DNA of 31,969 nt from Basidiobolus heterosporus B8920 (lineage: Eukaryota; Basidiobolomycota; Basidiobolomycetes; Basidiobolales; Basidiobolaceae). The notes under the pieces were generated by a model that saw only the letters and a program-made list of their open reading frames with translations, was not told where the DNA came from and searched no databases. The stretch is from positions 1-31,969 of the forward strand of contig JNET01032689.1 in NCBI GenBank assembly GCA_000697455.1, in the 5' to 3' direction. Positions within the stretch are counted from its first letter, which is position 1; every line of letters begins with the position of its first letter. A program made the position numbers and the translations under genes. Shown piece by piece: positions 13,542 through 23,193 of the stretch.

Positions 13542-13912
13542 GTTGATATTGTGTTCTTGTGTAAAAGATGAACACATCTTTTATAGAAATTCAATGAATA
13601 TTACTTAGATTGCTAAACAACACTTGGTTTGTTAAAATACCACTTCGCCTAATTTGCATAGAATTGCCCTATTATGTAATCGTACAACGTGGATGTTGGT
13701 TCAGTTGTGGATACCCGATACTACATGGATACTTTACCTGGATTCTAGACAGGTGGTTATGGAGAATGGTTTCAGAAACCATGGAAATCCTGGCTTACCA
13801 TTTGTCCAAAATTATATCAAATGAGCCTATATTTATCGACGAGTTCCAGTTTATTATCATGATTTATTAAAATTAATACAAATGAGAAAGAGTACGGGAA
13901 ATAAGAAGGAAC
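13542..13912. other. Gap between isomerase and calmodulin genes
   Basis: An 86-codon open stretch on the plus strand (13610-13870) has no recognisable features, and I regard it as chance. The gap should hold the isomerase promoter and the calmodulin 3' end. Nothing else was seen. Confidence 0.5.
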
Positions 13913-14504
13913 TTATTTAGTCATCTAGAAGGAGAATCGATAGAGAAACAATAGGTTAGTGTCAAGAGCATACTTCCTGAATGACCAAGAAAAGGGAAGT
14001 TACCATCATCTTGACGAATTCTTCGTAGTTGATTTGACCGTCACCGTCAACATCAGCTTCACGAATCATCTCGTTGATCTCCTCTTGAGAAAGGGTCTCC
14101 CCAAGGCTGTTCATAACCTGATGAAGCTCTGAGGCAGAGATGAAACCATTCCCATCTTTGTCAAAGACTCTGAAGGCTTCCTTGATTTCGGCCTCGGAAT
14201 CATTATCCCTGAGTTTGCGTGACATCAAGGACAAGAACTCCTTGAAGTCAATCTGACCGTTGCCGTCTGCGTCAATCTCACTTACCATATCTTGTAACTC
14301 AACCTCAGTAGGGTTTTGCCCAAGGGAACGCATCACAGTTCCTAACTCTTTGGTAGTGATACTGCCATCCCCATCTTTGTCAAATAGTAAGAAAGCTTCC
14401 TTGAACTCGGCAACTTGTTCGTCGTTGAATTGGGCGGCCTAAGTTAGGGAGAGGGTGAATTTAATGCGTCGTAATCTGATTCAATCATTGCCTTTACTCA
14501 CCAT
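13913..14504 (-). CDS. Calmodulin
   Basis: Three coding exons: 14504-14502 (the ATG alone), 14438-14004 and 13924-13913 (MTK plus stop), giving 149 residues, the canonical length. The first intron follows the ATG directly (ATG then GTGAGT) and the last leaves only four codons, so that the protein ends FVKMMMTK as expected. Without the last intron the frame would run into an unrelated tail, which argues for the spliced model. Four EF-hands have intact 12-residue loops: [36 protein letters not shown] and [12 protein letters not shown]. It is the Ca2+ sensor that activates calcineurin, CaM kinases and other targets. Confidence 0.96.
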
Positions 14505-14846
14505 TTTGTTAGGGGGTTGCGTGGGTTCAATGTAAAGGGTTTCTTGCTTATCTCTCTCCTTTATAAACGCTCTTGGACAGGGCCATTCTACTGTCAATTT
14601 CACTCGGTCATCTATCACCGGGGCTTCATCGTACCATACTATATCGTTACCTTATCGTAACATTAGGTTTATTTAAAGATGTGCTACAGGTTTGATTTCT
14701 GTGTAAGGTCTCTACTGTTTCGATATACCTGTGTATACCTTATCTTGTTCCACCAGGATTGAGTGCATGATTGGTTCTGTTATATTGTGTAAATATCTGT
14801 ATCTGCCGTGTCAGATGATCTTGAGAACTGTTTATTTGAGGATGAT

Positions 14847-14892
14847 AGGGTTAAGGCTAGGGCTAGGGCTAGGGCTAGGGCTAGGGCTAGGG
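14847..14892. repeat. GGGCTA tandem array, telomere-like
   Basis: About six units of GGGCTA, preceded by GGGTTAA, sit 30 bp past the stop codon of the tyrosyl-tRNA synthetase gene. The unit differs from TTAGGG by one base (C for T). It lies in the 3' region of that gene, whose transcript would carry the complementary TAGCCC repeats. Confidence 0.75.
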
Positions 14893-14922
14893 GTAAATGG
14901 ATGGTGACAGGAAATCATTAAA

Positions 14923-16180
14923 TTAGTTAGCTTCAGTGGCAGTCTCGGGAGAAGTTTTTTCATTAACAATTGGGTCAGTCTGATCAGCCTGGTTAACGTT
15001 GGTAGGCTTCTTGTTGTGCTTCTTCTTTTCCTTTTTCACCTTAACGGGAGCAGCAGGAGCAGGATAAGCGAGATCCGCCAATTTCTTAAGTTCAGGATCC
15101 AAGAAGACCTTACGAATAGGTTCCAACATCTCGTTCAACACGGAAATCACGGATTTCTTCAAATCTCCTGGATGAATCTCCTTGTTAGCGAAATCTTTCT
15201 CTAAATCCTCATAGTTTTTGTACACCGTGTTTCCACCATATTGCTCGGGACGTAAGATGGTGAAGCTAGCCTCCTTTCCGTTCAATGAGCTGATGGGTAA
15301 AAGTACGTATTTCACGAAGCTAAGTACTCCATTTTCGGTGACATTTCCTTCTTCACAGAATGCCTTTTTGATCTTCTTCTCGACAGTCTTGGGTTCGTCC
15401 AAGAGGTCAAGTTTTGAGTCAACGTCGGAAGCACTCATCTTGCTACCAGTTAACCCGGGTACCATAGGGTTCATTAAGTGAGCACGCTTCTTGTAACCAA
15501 GATGTGGAAGGTATTTTTCGGCAAAAGTGAAGATCTTACGTTGATCCACTCCACCAAATTGGGCATCTACACCAAGATATTCTTCGTCAAGTGCTTGTAA
15601 GCCTGGATAGAGTAGACCACTAAGAAGAGCAGAGTCCACTTGTTTAACTACTTCGGCACCAGCTTTCTTGGCATCATGCTCGGTCACAGTGGCACAAAGT
15701 CGATAATTGTCCATGTTGAACTCTTTGGTTAATTGGTAAGAAGAACCAACAACAAAACGTAATTTCTCCAAAGGTACACCCAAAGAGGTGAGCATAGCTT
15801 TGATCAAGGTTTCGTAATATTTGGTACGGTACCCAACCAACTCCAAAGGTGCTTTCATGTTATCCAAGAAAGCATGAATATCGGCGAAAAGAATGGTGAC
15901 CTTAAGAAGTAAGTGATTTAGTTGACGGAAAAAAAGACTCCCTTCGATTCAAGATCTTACTCTGGAAATGGGTACTCACATCACAACCGGCAGAAAGGAA
16001 ATCCGCAATCTTGGTCATGGGCACAAAATAACCAATGTGGGGTTTACCAGTGGGTGCAGTACCCCAGTAGAGCTTCAAATCACGCTCAGCCAGAATCTTC
16101 TTGATTTCCTCTTCACCGAGAACTTCCTGCAAGTTCCGTTTGATAATGTCTAACTTTTCCTCGACAGTTAAATTGGACAT
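14923..16180 (-). CDS. TYS1: Tyrosyl-tRNA synthetase, cytosolic
   Basis: Two exons, 16180-15980 and 15900-14923, give 392 residues, close to yeast Tys1 (394). The class I signatures are present: [11 protein letters not shown] (HIGH-type) near residues 42-52, and GSKMSASD (KMSKS-type). Also present are [14 protein letters not shown] at the start of exon 2 and the [10 protein letters not shown] region of the archaeal/eukaryotic type. The tail after about residue 350 is Lys-rich ([12 protein letters not shown]), then acidic and Thr/Asn-rich; such tails often bind tRNA. The enzyme charges tRNA-Tyr in the cytosol. It diverges from the HD-domain gene, with 208 bp between the two ATGs. Confidence 0.95.
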
Positions 16181-16388
16181 ACTGTATGTGTGCTGCTTCT
16201 ATGACGTTAGAAACCAATTTACCTGTTGTTGAAAAATCCCATTTAACTGAATAGACGAAAAAAATTGATCAACTGAATAGAATTGATTGGCTAATGTTAG
16301 ATCATTTACAAAGATTCATTTGAGTTTGTCATTGCACATTAGTAGTCATCATGAATACGCCTCGGTAAATTGGCTTATTCTTACTATA
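16181..16388. promoter_or_regulatory. Short divergent promoter
   Basis: The 208 bp between the ATG of tyrosyl-tRNA synthetase (minus) and that of the HD-domain gene (plus) must hold both promoters. It is AT-rich and I see no strong TATA box. The inference rests on gene orientation only. Confidence 0.4.
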
Positions 16389-17287
16389 ATGTCGCAACAC
16401 GAAGTACTACTTCCAAAGCTTGAAGACTACGTAAAATGCTACATGAACAAATATGATCCTTCACATGACTGGGAACATGTGAAAAGAGTGAGAAACCTAG
16501 GTTGGTCTCCCTTCTATCTAGTTCCGCTTTCCATCGTTTTCTCACTTTGCCAAGCTTTAAAATTAGCCAGTTCGGTGGAGGAAAAGATTGACTTGCAAGC
16601 TGTGGAACTTTCTGCGTTATTACATGATGTTAACGACAAAAAATATAAAGAGTGCTCAGAGAATATCAATATCTTCGAATACTTAAAGACACTTGGTTAT
16701 CCTCAGGAGTTAAGTGCCTTAGTTCAAAGAATAGTTCAAAATGTGTCTTACAGTAAGGAAATGCAGTACAAAGCGATGGGTCAAGTCGATACTTGGAGGG
16801 AAAACTGTATAGAATTACACGTGTATTATTTTCACACTTCTACTTGATATATGGCAAATTCTCAGCTATCTTTTTACTAGAGTTCAAGATGCGGATAAAC
16901 TAGATGCGATGGGAGCTTTTGGTAAATCCTCACTTTCCCCTTACCTGCATATGCTTGGGTATTTCGAGCTATCTAAGAGTTTTTTTGTTTCATACGTTCG
17001 TAGGGGTTTTGAGATGCGCAGCATTTAGTGGAGTAAGAAACATCGTACTGTACAATCCTCAAGCCCAGGATATCTCAGAGGATAGTTGCCTGGGACATTT
17101 TTCCGGTAAACTTGAAAAAATCTCTGCTATGCTTAAACCATACTAAACTTCAAGTTCAATAGAGAAATTGTTGAAGCTTCGAGCATCCATGAAAACAAAA
17201 GCAGCCAAACTTTTGGCAGAAAATAGACACACATTTTTACTTCAGTTCTTAGAACAGATTGAACTAGAATATCACTTGAAGGCATGA
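16389..17287 (+). CDS. HD-domain phosphohydrolase family protein
   Basis: Five exons, 16389-16500, 16555-16779, 16883-16921, 17004-17105 and 17163-17287, give 200 residues. The metal-binding HD pattern is complete: H in DPSHDWEHVKRV (~25-36), HD in ALLHDVND and D in VQDADKLDAMGAFG. The C-terminal part (HFSEKLLKLRASMKTKAAK, then AENRHTFL) matches the usual end of the YedJ-like group of small HD proteins. These are predicted metal-dependent phosphohydrolases, often acting on nucleotides; the substrate here is unknown. The ATG at 16389 is chosen because the upstream frame has no other ATG. The donor of exon 2 (GTCAAG) is weak, so that junction is the least certain. Confidence 0.8.
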
Positions 17288-17342
17288 AATTGTTTTCAAC
17301 AGCTCAGCAGTATCCATAAAATGTATCATTTGTTGCGCAATT

Positions 17343-17483
17343 ATGCCAACACTTACATATCTTTTCAATACTCATCCTAGCTGGGTAAACAATCCACATG
17401 AACAATCCGCAATACCAGAACAACAAGCAAATCCAATCTCAGGGTTGCTCAATTTCCTCAACAAATGGTTCGGATTTGGCTAA
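17343..17483 (+). CDS. Possible small ORF, 46 residues
   Basis: An ATG-to-stop frame of 46 codons lies 55 bp past the HD-domain gene. The peptide begins MPTLTYLFNTHPSWV, has a Gln/Pro-rich middle and ends GLLNFLNKWFGFG, a hydrophobic amphipathic-looking tail. No splice is needed. I recognise no family. It could be a short conserved fungal protein, part of the 3' UTR of the HD gene, or chance. A second ATG out of frame precedes it by about 23 bp. Confidence 0.3.
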   Translation: MPTLTYLFNTHPSWVNNPHEQSAIPEQQANPISGLLNFLNKWFGFG

Positions 17484-17792
17484 AAGTCATCATTGTATTG
17501 AGAACACTTCAGACTTGGGTACAATTCACTTGGTTGTCCTGGCACTGGTAAGAGTTAAGAAACTTTAAGATGCTGCTTTTATATTGGGAAAACATTATGG
17601 GGTATCACGTGATTCAAGAAAAGGACCGTGTAGAGGATAATCTACATTATATGAGCAGTATAGTATAGATGCAGTATAGATGTGCAGTGTACTTAGCAGT
17701 GTACTTGACAAGAGAATAGAATAGAGTTAAGGTTTGTTTCAAAATGTGCAATAGTCGCAGAGTTTATTTGTTGGTTCCATAATCGATTAGAT

Positions 17793-18683
17793 TTAGGCCT
17801 TACCGGCAGACTTGGCGAGAGCCTTTTGCTTCTTGAGAGTAGCAGCTTGGGACTTGGCTCCCATGATACCGCCACCCCAGTGCTTACGGACTTCGTCGTA
17901 CTTCTCGTTGTAGTTGGCCTTGATAGAGTCAACCAACTTGGCGAGATCAGCCTTGTCTTCCTCACGGACGTCGGTGATGGCAAGAGCAGTAGCAGTCTTC
18001 TTGTGAACAACAGTACCGAGACGAGCCTTACCCTTGACAATGCAGTAAGGGATACCCATCTTGCGGCAAAGAGCGGGCAACCAGAGAACGATTTCAATGG
18101 GGTCAACATCATCAGCAATGACAACGAGTTGAGCCTTCTTGGCCTCAACAAGAGCAGTGATGTGGTTGATACCGTACTTGACGACAACAGGCTTCTTGGA
18201 TTCAACCTTGCCACCCTCAGCGGTAACCTTGGCGGCTTCACCGAGACGGGTCTTCTTCTCTTGCTTGGTCTCAGGACGGTACTTGTTCAAGACCTTGAAG
18301 AGTTCAGTGGCGTTGTTGCGGTCCAAAACCTTGGTGAATTGGTTGATGGAAGGAGGAACCTTAAGACGGAGCTTGAGGACCTTTCTTTGACGTTGAAGAC
18401 GAACATATTCGGGCCACTTGACGAAACGAGACAAGTCACGCTTGGGTTGGATATCAGCACCAATACCGAAGTTCTTGGGGGTCTTCTCGAACAAGGGGTT
18501 CTTGACAACCTTGTTGGATTGCTTACCCTTCAAAGGATAGGGAGCGGGGGCGACTTTCTTGGTAGACTTTCCCTTAGGCTAAAGATGGATGGAATAGGTA
18601 AGTTTCATGGATAATCATTTTATATAGAGTATCGAGTCGCTTATGTACATCCTATTCTGTACCGCGAACATTTTGCATACCAT
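17793..18683 (-). CDS. RPL8: 60S ribosomal protein eL8 (L7a/L8)
   Basis: Two coding exons: 18683-18681 (ATG alone, followed by GTATGC) and 18578-17793, giving 262 residues (yeast 256, human 266). The joined N-terminus reads [20 protein letters not shown], typical of the family. The L7Ae RNA-binding core is clear: [39 protein letters not shown] and [20 protein letters not shown]. The C-terminus has [11 protein letters not shown] and a Lys-rich end. It is a structural component of the large subunit and joins early in assembly. The 102-bp first intron contains no other ATG suited to the frame. The minus-strand promoter holds CCCTAACCC-type motifs at 18803-18912. Confidence 0.95.
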
Positions 18684-18802
18684 ATTTAAAGCTAACTAGT
18701 TGCACCTTTGGTGGATGAAAGTCCAAGTCAAAGATTAAGCAGAAAAGGAGGATTTCTACGTCCGCGATCAGTTACTTTTTATTCTTCCCGAAGGCCCACA
18801 CC

Positions 18803-18912
18803 AACCCTAACCCATCCAATGCTAACCTGGCAAATTCCTTCGATCCCGAAATGATCTTTTTTTTAGGAAATTTCGTTCAATCATAATCCTAACCCTCCCC
18901 CTAGTCCTAACC
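18803..18912 (-). promoter_or_regulatory. Telobox-like motifs upstream of eL8
   Basis: AACCCTAACCC (18803-18813), CCTAACCCT (18888-18896) and CCTAACC (18906-18912) lie 120-230 bp upstream of the eL8 ATG. AGGGTTA/AACCCTA is the known binding core of Tbf1, which drives ribosomal protein genes in Candida albicans and probably in ancestral fungi. That it works here is an inference from position and sequence. Confidence 0.5.
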
Positions 18913-19049
18913 ATCAATCCGCCATTACGTTCAGTATATTTGATGATGTTTATTGAGGAAAGATAGAGGAAAGACAGGGAAGTCTACATTTTGAATTCAA
19001 TGAGTAGATATGCAAAAGATTGAGTATGTTGGGGAGGCTGAAGGGTTGA

Positions 19050-19078
19050 GGGATGGAGGGATGGAGGGATGGAGGGAT
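19050..19078. repeat. GGGATGGA 8-bp tandem repeat
   Basis: About three and a half perfect units of GGGATGGA sit just past the stop codon of the uS15m gene (its 3' side). It is a simple repeat with no further meaning seen. Confidence 0.7.
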
Positions 19079-19085
19079 TGGGTGT

Positions 19086-19976
19086 TTAATTCTTGTTTTT
19101 CTTCTTGTAAGGTAAAGGAATCTCCCCTTCCACCATATCTTTGGTAAGTCCTAATTGCTTCAGACAAACGTAGTAGCGTTCGAGCGATTGTCTCTTCAGA
19201 TAACGAAGCATCTTGGCGCGTTTGTGGAGTAAATGGACCAAAGAACGTCTATTATGAACGTCCTTGTGATGGTCTAGCATATGGCGCTCTAAGTTACGGA
19301 TACGTACAGTCCATATGGCAACTAGCATAGGTGTGAGTAAGAATACTACAAATGTAGTCCATAACATGGATAGATGTTGGTTTACCTTGGACTTCTGGAC
19401 TTCCAGTGTCTCCCTCACATCTGCCAAAGGAATCGATTGCTTTACGGATATTATACAACATGATTCCCTTTTGATTGGAATTCTCTAAGCTAACTAAACG
19501 ACGAAGCATCTCAGTTTGCTCCGAGATTTTCTCCGTTTCATTTTGAAAGTGAGTCGAGGTAGTTCCTTTCATTGCTTCGGCCGTTGTTTCAAAGAGGAAC
19601 TTGGCTTCTTCATCAGAAAGAAAATGTTGGTATTGAGTTGCAGAGGGGGCTTTCCACAAAGAGTCTTTTTTGGGAATAAGGTTGGGTGAACTCAATAAAT
19701 TCTGTAAAAATTCACTGTTTTGTTCGGCCTTTTGTTTAGCTCCTAGAAACTCTGCTTCTTGACGTTCAGCTTCTTTTTCCGCCAAAAGTTTGGCCTTTTT
19801 ACTCTTTTTGGAGAAGACTGAGGAGGTGCAATGAATGCTGCGTGCACCTAACCAAAATAACTTAGAAAAACTCAGTTGGAAGGGAATGGTCAGGCGATGA
19901 ACCTACCTTGGAAACTAGTCACGCGAGCAACCGCCTGAATTCCACGAGTAGTGAGAATACGTCCTGGTTGGAACAT
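19086..19976 (-). CDS. MRPS28: Mitochondrial ribosomal protein uS15m
   Basis: Three exons, 19976-19907, 19847-19386 and 19321-19086, give 255 residues. The start MFQPGRILTTRGIQAVARV is Arg-rich without acidic residues, a mitochondrial targeting sequence. A Lys/Glu/Ala-rich helical extension follows (~45-75). The uS15 domain fills the C-terminal half: GDTGSPEVQ then VAIWTVRIRNLERHM across the last splice, HHKDVHNRRSLVHLLHKRAKM, LRYLKRQSLERYYVCL. The family binds the central domain of the small-subunit rRNA. The bacterial protein is about 90 residues; the N-terminal extension is usual for fungal Mrps28. The gene symbol follows the yeast name. Confidence 0.92.
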
Positions 19977-20455
19977 GGTTCTAACTATAGAATTTCACTT
20001 AGTCTAAATTAAAGTAAAACAAGCAAGTAGTAACTTTTACCAACCGAAATAGAATATCTTCAAAGACAACTTAGAACCACGAATAAATCACACTCGTGTA
20101 AGTGATTTTCGAAAGGACAATTTTTTCAAACTCTTGCATTGACCTCTACCCCATCCTATTCAAATCCCTATACAAATAAAATTATTGGATTTTATGGATT
20201 ATTTTCGAATCCCATTTAATTTCCACATCTATATAGTATTCAGATTCTTGTTAATTGTACTTCAGCATCGTTTCCTTGATTATTACTTGAGAGTACCGTC
20301 ATCTAACGGTTTCAAGACTGTCGTCAGGGAGCAGATTAATTGTGGGACAAGTTGGGGATTCTTTCTGGACCTTTATGGTTGTATTGGAGATTCCCTTACA
20401 GTCTTCACAACATTTCTTTGACAAATATAAATTAAAAGTTTATTGGCTTATCCAT
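19977..20455. other. Gap between uS15m and the Gly-rich gene
   Basis: AT-rich, with a 78-codon open stretch at 20185-20421 on the plus strand that I could not relate to any family and treat as chance. It should include the uS15m promoter and the 3' end of the glycine-rich gene. Confidence 0.5.
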
Positions 20456-21544
20456 TTAATTGCTGGGTGTTCTTTTTCTGTAGTGGGATTTACCGCTGTG
20501 TTTGCACTTGTGCTTTGATTTACCAGTGTAGTCATCATCTTTATGTCCACTGCTACCACTACCATGACCTGTGTTATATCTTTGTTTTTGTCCACCACCG
20601 CTACCTTTACTTCCCGAATCTTGGTCTTTGTCGTGTTCAGAGCTGTAGTCTTCAATACTGCCGCCTGATCCGTAGCTGTTACCAACATCAGAGCCTTGGT
20701 TACTGCCGTCACTATCATGGTTACCACTACCATTACCGTGGGTATCATAACTTCCGCCATCAGAACCATAACCCTTAGTACCGCCACCATGGCTAGCTCC
20801 CACCTGTTGAGTAGAGCCATAACTTCCACTTTCTCCTACGCCATTTTCACCACTTCCATTATTTCCGTAGTCCTCTTCACCTGCTCCGTGCCCATCAGGC
20901 TCGTAATCTTCACTGGCACTTCCACCGTGCTCACTCGAGCCATAGCTTTCACTTGTTTCCCCACCGTTTCCACCACTACCACCATTTTCGTAGTCCTCTT
21001 CACCTGCTCCATGCCCACTAGACTCGTATTCTCCATTACCACTTCCACCGTGCTCACCCGAGCCATAGCTTTTACTTATCTCTCCGCCGCTTCCACCGCT
21101 ACCACCATTTTCGTATTTATCCTCACCTGAATCATGTCCATTGTTTCCATTACCCTCTCCATGATCACCTGATCCATAGTTGCCGCTACCTCCGCCATTA
21201 CCACCACTGCCGTCGTAGTCCTCACCCTCCCCATGACCGGCAGATCCATAGCTTTGATTCCCTCCATCGCCACCGCCGCCACTTTCATGTTTATCTTCTG
21301 ATCCTGGGTAGTCATCACGACTATCACTACCACTATAATTATCGTAGCTGTCTACACCACTTTCACTTCCACCACCGCCACTACCAATATGTTGATAGTC
21401 AGAGCCATTGCCACCAGATATGTCGGTATCTTTTCCACCACTATAGTCCTTCACATCATAGCTTGCACCTGCATCAGTGTTATAAGTAGGCAGGGCAGTT
21501 ACAGTAGCAAGGTACAATAAGGAAGCAATCAAGGAAGTCTTCAT
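20456..21544 (-). CDS. Secreted Gly/Ser/Asp-rich repeat protein 1
   Basis: Intronless, 362 residues from the ATG at 21544. That start gives a textbook signal peptide (MKTSLIASLLYLATVTA, then LPTYNTDAG); an ATG 27 bp upstream would only add a polar leader. The mature part is low complexity, built of degenerate units such as SYGSGEHGGSGNGEYES and DYENGGSGG, rich in Gly, Ser, Asp, Glu, Tyr and His, and ends in a basic tail (KHKCKHSGKSHYRKR). It is likely an extracellular, cell-wall or matrix protein; no enzyme domain is seen. Its neighbour at 21937-22500 is a paralogue with the same signal peptide and LPTYNTD start. A TATA box lies 70 bp upstream. Confidence 0.8.
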   Translation of the reverse strand: MKTSLIASLLYLATVTALPTYNTDAGASYDVKDYSGGKDTDISGGNGSDYQHIGSGGGGSESGVDSYDNYSGSDSRDDYPGSEDKHESGGGGDGGNQSYGSAGHGEGEDYDGSGGNGGGSGNYGSGDHGEGNGNNGHDSGEDKYENGGSGGSGGEISKSYGSGEHGGSGNGEYESSGHGAGEEDYENGGSGGNGGETSESYGSSEHGGSASEDYEPDGHGAGEEDYGNNGSGENGVGESGSYGSTQQVGASHGGGTKGYGSDGGSYDTHGNGSGNHDSDGSNQGSDVGNSYGSGGSIEDYSSEHDKDQDSGSKGSGGGQKQRYNTGHGSGSSGHKDDDYTGKSKHKCKHSGKSHYRKRTPSN

Positions 21545-21613
21545 AGCTTGATATCGTTGTGTAGTTATCAACTGGAAATTAGAATAATAACGGAATGACG
21601 GAAGGATTCCTTC

Positions 21614-21620
21614 TTATATA
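21614..21620 (-). promoter_or_regulatory. TATA box of Gly-rich gene 1
   Basis: TATATAA on the minus strand lies 70 bp before the ATG at 21544. It supports the downstream ATG as start. Confidence 0.55.
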
Positions 21621-21936
21621 GTTTCGAGATACTAACATTTAAGTACGAAAGTGGTTATGTGGAGATTCTTTTAAGGGGCACATAAAGTCACTGTCTTTAT
21701 GCGTACCTTATCCCAATATCCTGCAGAACTGGCAAAACTTCCTCAACGAGTCCAAAGCTTAGTCAAGGTTGTGTCATTCCTTTAGTGATATTCGGTTCAA
21801 TTTTATTCTCAGTGTCATTCCTCTAATTCCATTCCATATATATTTTAAAGCTAATTGTTGCTTGTGTTTTCCATGTAATTAAGTTTATTCAAATATTGCA
21901 TTAGATAGTTTCGTAAACAGTAATGTTGGTTTCCTT

Positions 21937-22500
21937 TCAATAATGTGCTTCATCATCTCCGCTACCACCACCACCTGACTCATATTCATCTCCACTGTAC
22001 CCTCCTTCGGTGCTATGACCACCACCACCACCATAATTCTTCTCATCATCACCTTCATATTCACTTGAGCCATAGCTTTCGCTAGGTTCTCCACCATGAC
22101 CACCACTACCACCATCATCGTAGTCATCCGAATGCTCACCAGAATTGCCACTACCCTCTCCTTCGTGACCCTCTGATGCATAATCGTCCCCACTTTTATC
22201 ACCGCTGCTACCATCGCCTTTTTCATGGTTATTAGACTCGTAGTCTTCACCGTCGTCATCATAATCATCTCCATTGCCATCCTGGTGTTTATTATCGTGA
22301 CCACTTCCACCACCTTCATAATCATCAGCATCGTAGTCATCACCACCGGAGCCACCACCAGAGCCACCTTGATAATCGCCAGCATGGCTGTTCCCATGTC
22401 CGCCATCGTAGTCCTCAACAGCAGTACTATCAGTGTTGTATGTAGGCAAAGCCGTTACAGCAGCAATATAGAGTAGAGAAGCGAAGAAAGAGATTCTCAT
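21937..22500 (-). CDS. Secreted Gly/Asp-rich protein 2
   Basis: Intronless, 187 residues. The signal peptide MRISFFASLLYIAAVTA is followed by LPTYNTD, as in the neighbouring longer gene, so the two are tandem paralogues. The mature part is low complexity and strongly acidic: GGDDYDADDYEGGGSG, DDYDDDGEDYES, SESYGSSEYEGDDEKNY. It lacks the basic Lys/His tail of its paralogue and ends GSGDDEAHY. It is probably an extracellular or wall-associated disordered protein. The strongly acidic Gly-Asp units could bind Ca2+, but there is no recognisable RTX nonapeptide register. Confidence 0.8.
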   Translation of the reverse strand: MRISFFASLLYIAAVTALPTYNTDSTAVEDYDGGHGNSHAGDYQGGSGGGSGGDDYDADDYEGGGSGHDNKHQDGNGDDYDDDGEDYESNNHEKGDGSSGDKSGDDYASEGHEGEGSGNSGEHSDDYDDGGSGGHGGEPSESYGSSEYEGDDEKNYGGGGGHSTEGGYSGDEYESGGGGSGDDEAHY

Positions 22501-22548
22501 GATTGATTATTTAGTATTTGATGAGTATTCCATCGAAAACTCGACTTT

Positions 22549-22555
22549 TTTTATA
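22549..22555 (-). promoter_or_regulatory. TATA box of Gly-rich gene 2
   Basis: TATAAAA on the minus strand lies about 50 bp before the ATG at 22500. Confidence 0.6.
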
Positions 22556-22731
22556 CCGAACATGGACTACATGAGTCCCTGACCTCCTGCAGTAACCAAG
22601 TCATTTTATTTTTAGCGAATCCTGTATATGTATGCTCTACTTCTATTTACCCCAACTGACTGCTTATATTAATTTAATAGAATTATTCCCATATTTGTGA
22701 GGTTAGATAGAGCCATGCTGTAAGGACCGGA

Positions 22732-22913
22732 CCCTAACCCTAGGGAACCTGGTTTAATTAAAATTGGTTTTCATTGACCTTAACTAGTCTCCAATACAAC
22801 TGCGATCCCTAAAATTTTCGGGTAGAAATGTGCGACATCATTACCAACTACTCCTACCAACTACCCTAATTACCCTCAATCATTACTCAAAATACCCTAA
22901 CCCTAACCCTAAC
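22732..22913. repeat. Two CCCTAA repeat patches between divergent genes
   Basis: CCCTAACCCTAGGG lies at 22732-22745, and three CCCTAA units plus CTAAC at 22895-22913. They lie in the 693-bp gap between the divergent Gly-rich gene 2 and the Tyr/Arg repeat gene. The rest of the gap shows no gene. The patches resemble telomere repeats or Tbf1-type sites. Confidence 0.6.
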
Positions 22914-23134
22914 GGTTTTCCAAGGTAGTCTTCACGTTTGACATATTGAATCGATCACACCATTTGACCACTTTAGTGGCTTAGCATTACTCCTTTGATG
23001 TAAATTCCAAGATATTTGACTATTACGTTTGAATTAATCTACAGAACAAATAGATGAAGGCTATGCTACCTATTTTCAAATCATTTGCTTCGGTGGCTTG
23101 GTTTCTGCTGACTTACCAAGCCTCATTTTCCTAA

Positions 23135-23140
23135 TATAAA
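23135..23140 (+). promoter_or_regulatory. TATA box of the Tyr/Arg repeat gene
   Basis: TATAAA lies 54 bp before the ATG at 23194. A C/A/T-rich leader (CACTTCACTCAGTCTCTAC) follows, as in strongly expressed fungal genes. Confidence 0.65.
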
Positions 23141-23193
23141 TTCTCCTCAGACTAAAGGCAATACCTCACTTCACTCAGTCTCTACAATCAAAG

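Noticed and set aside
13610-13870. 86-codon frame upstream of the isomerase
   Set aside because: No recognisable features and it lies in the promoter region of the minus-strand gene.
13962-14003. Calmodulin with an unusual tail ([13 protein letters not shown])
   Set aside because: This is intron read-through; splicing 14004 to 13924 gives the canonical MMMTK end.
14847-14892. Chromosome end
   Set aside because: Normal genes continue on both sides and the unit is a variant hexamer; it is interstitial.
17826-18614. Long open frame on the plus strand opposite eL8 (262 codons)
   Set aside because: It is a shadow of the highly biased eL8 codons; the minus strand encodes a clear ribosomal protein.
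20185-20421. 78-codon frame in the uS15m upstream gap
   Set aside because: No family, signal or splice support; composition looks like AT-rich chance sequence.
20443-22476. Plus-strand frames opposite the Gly-rich genes (up to 144 codons)
   Set aside because: They are antisense to low-complexity coding sequence and have biased, domain-free composition.
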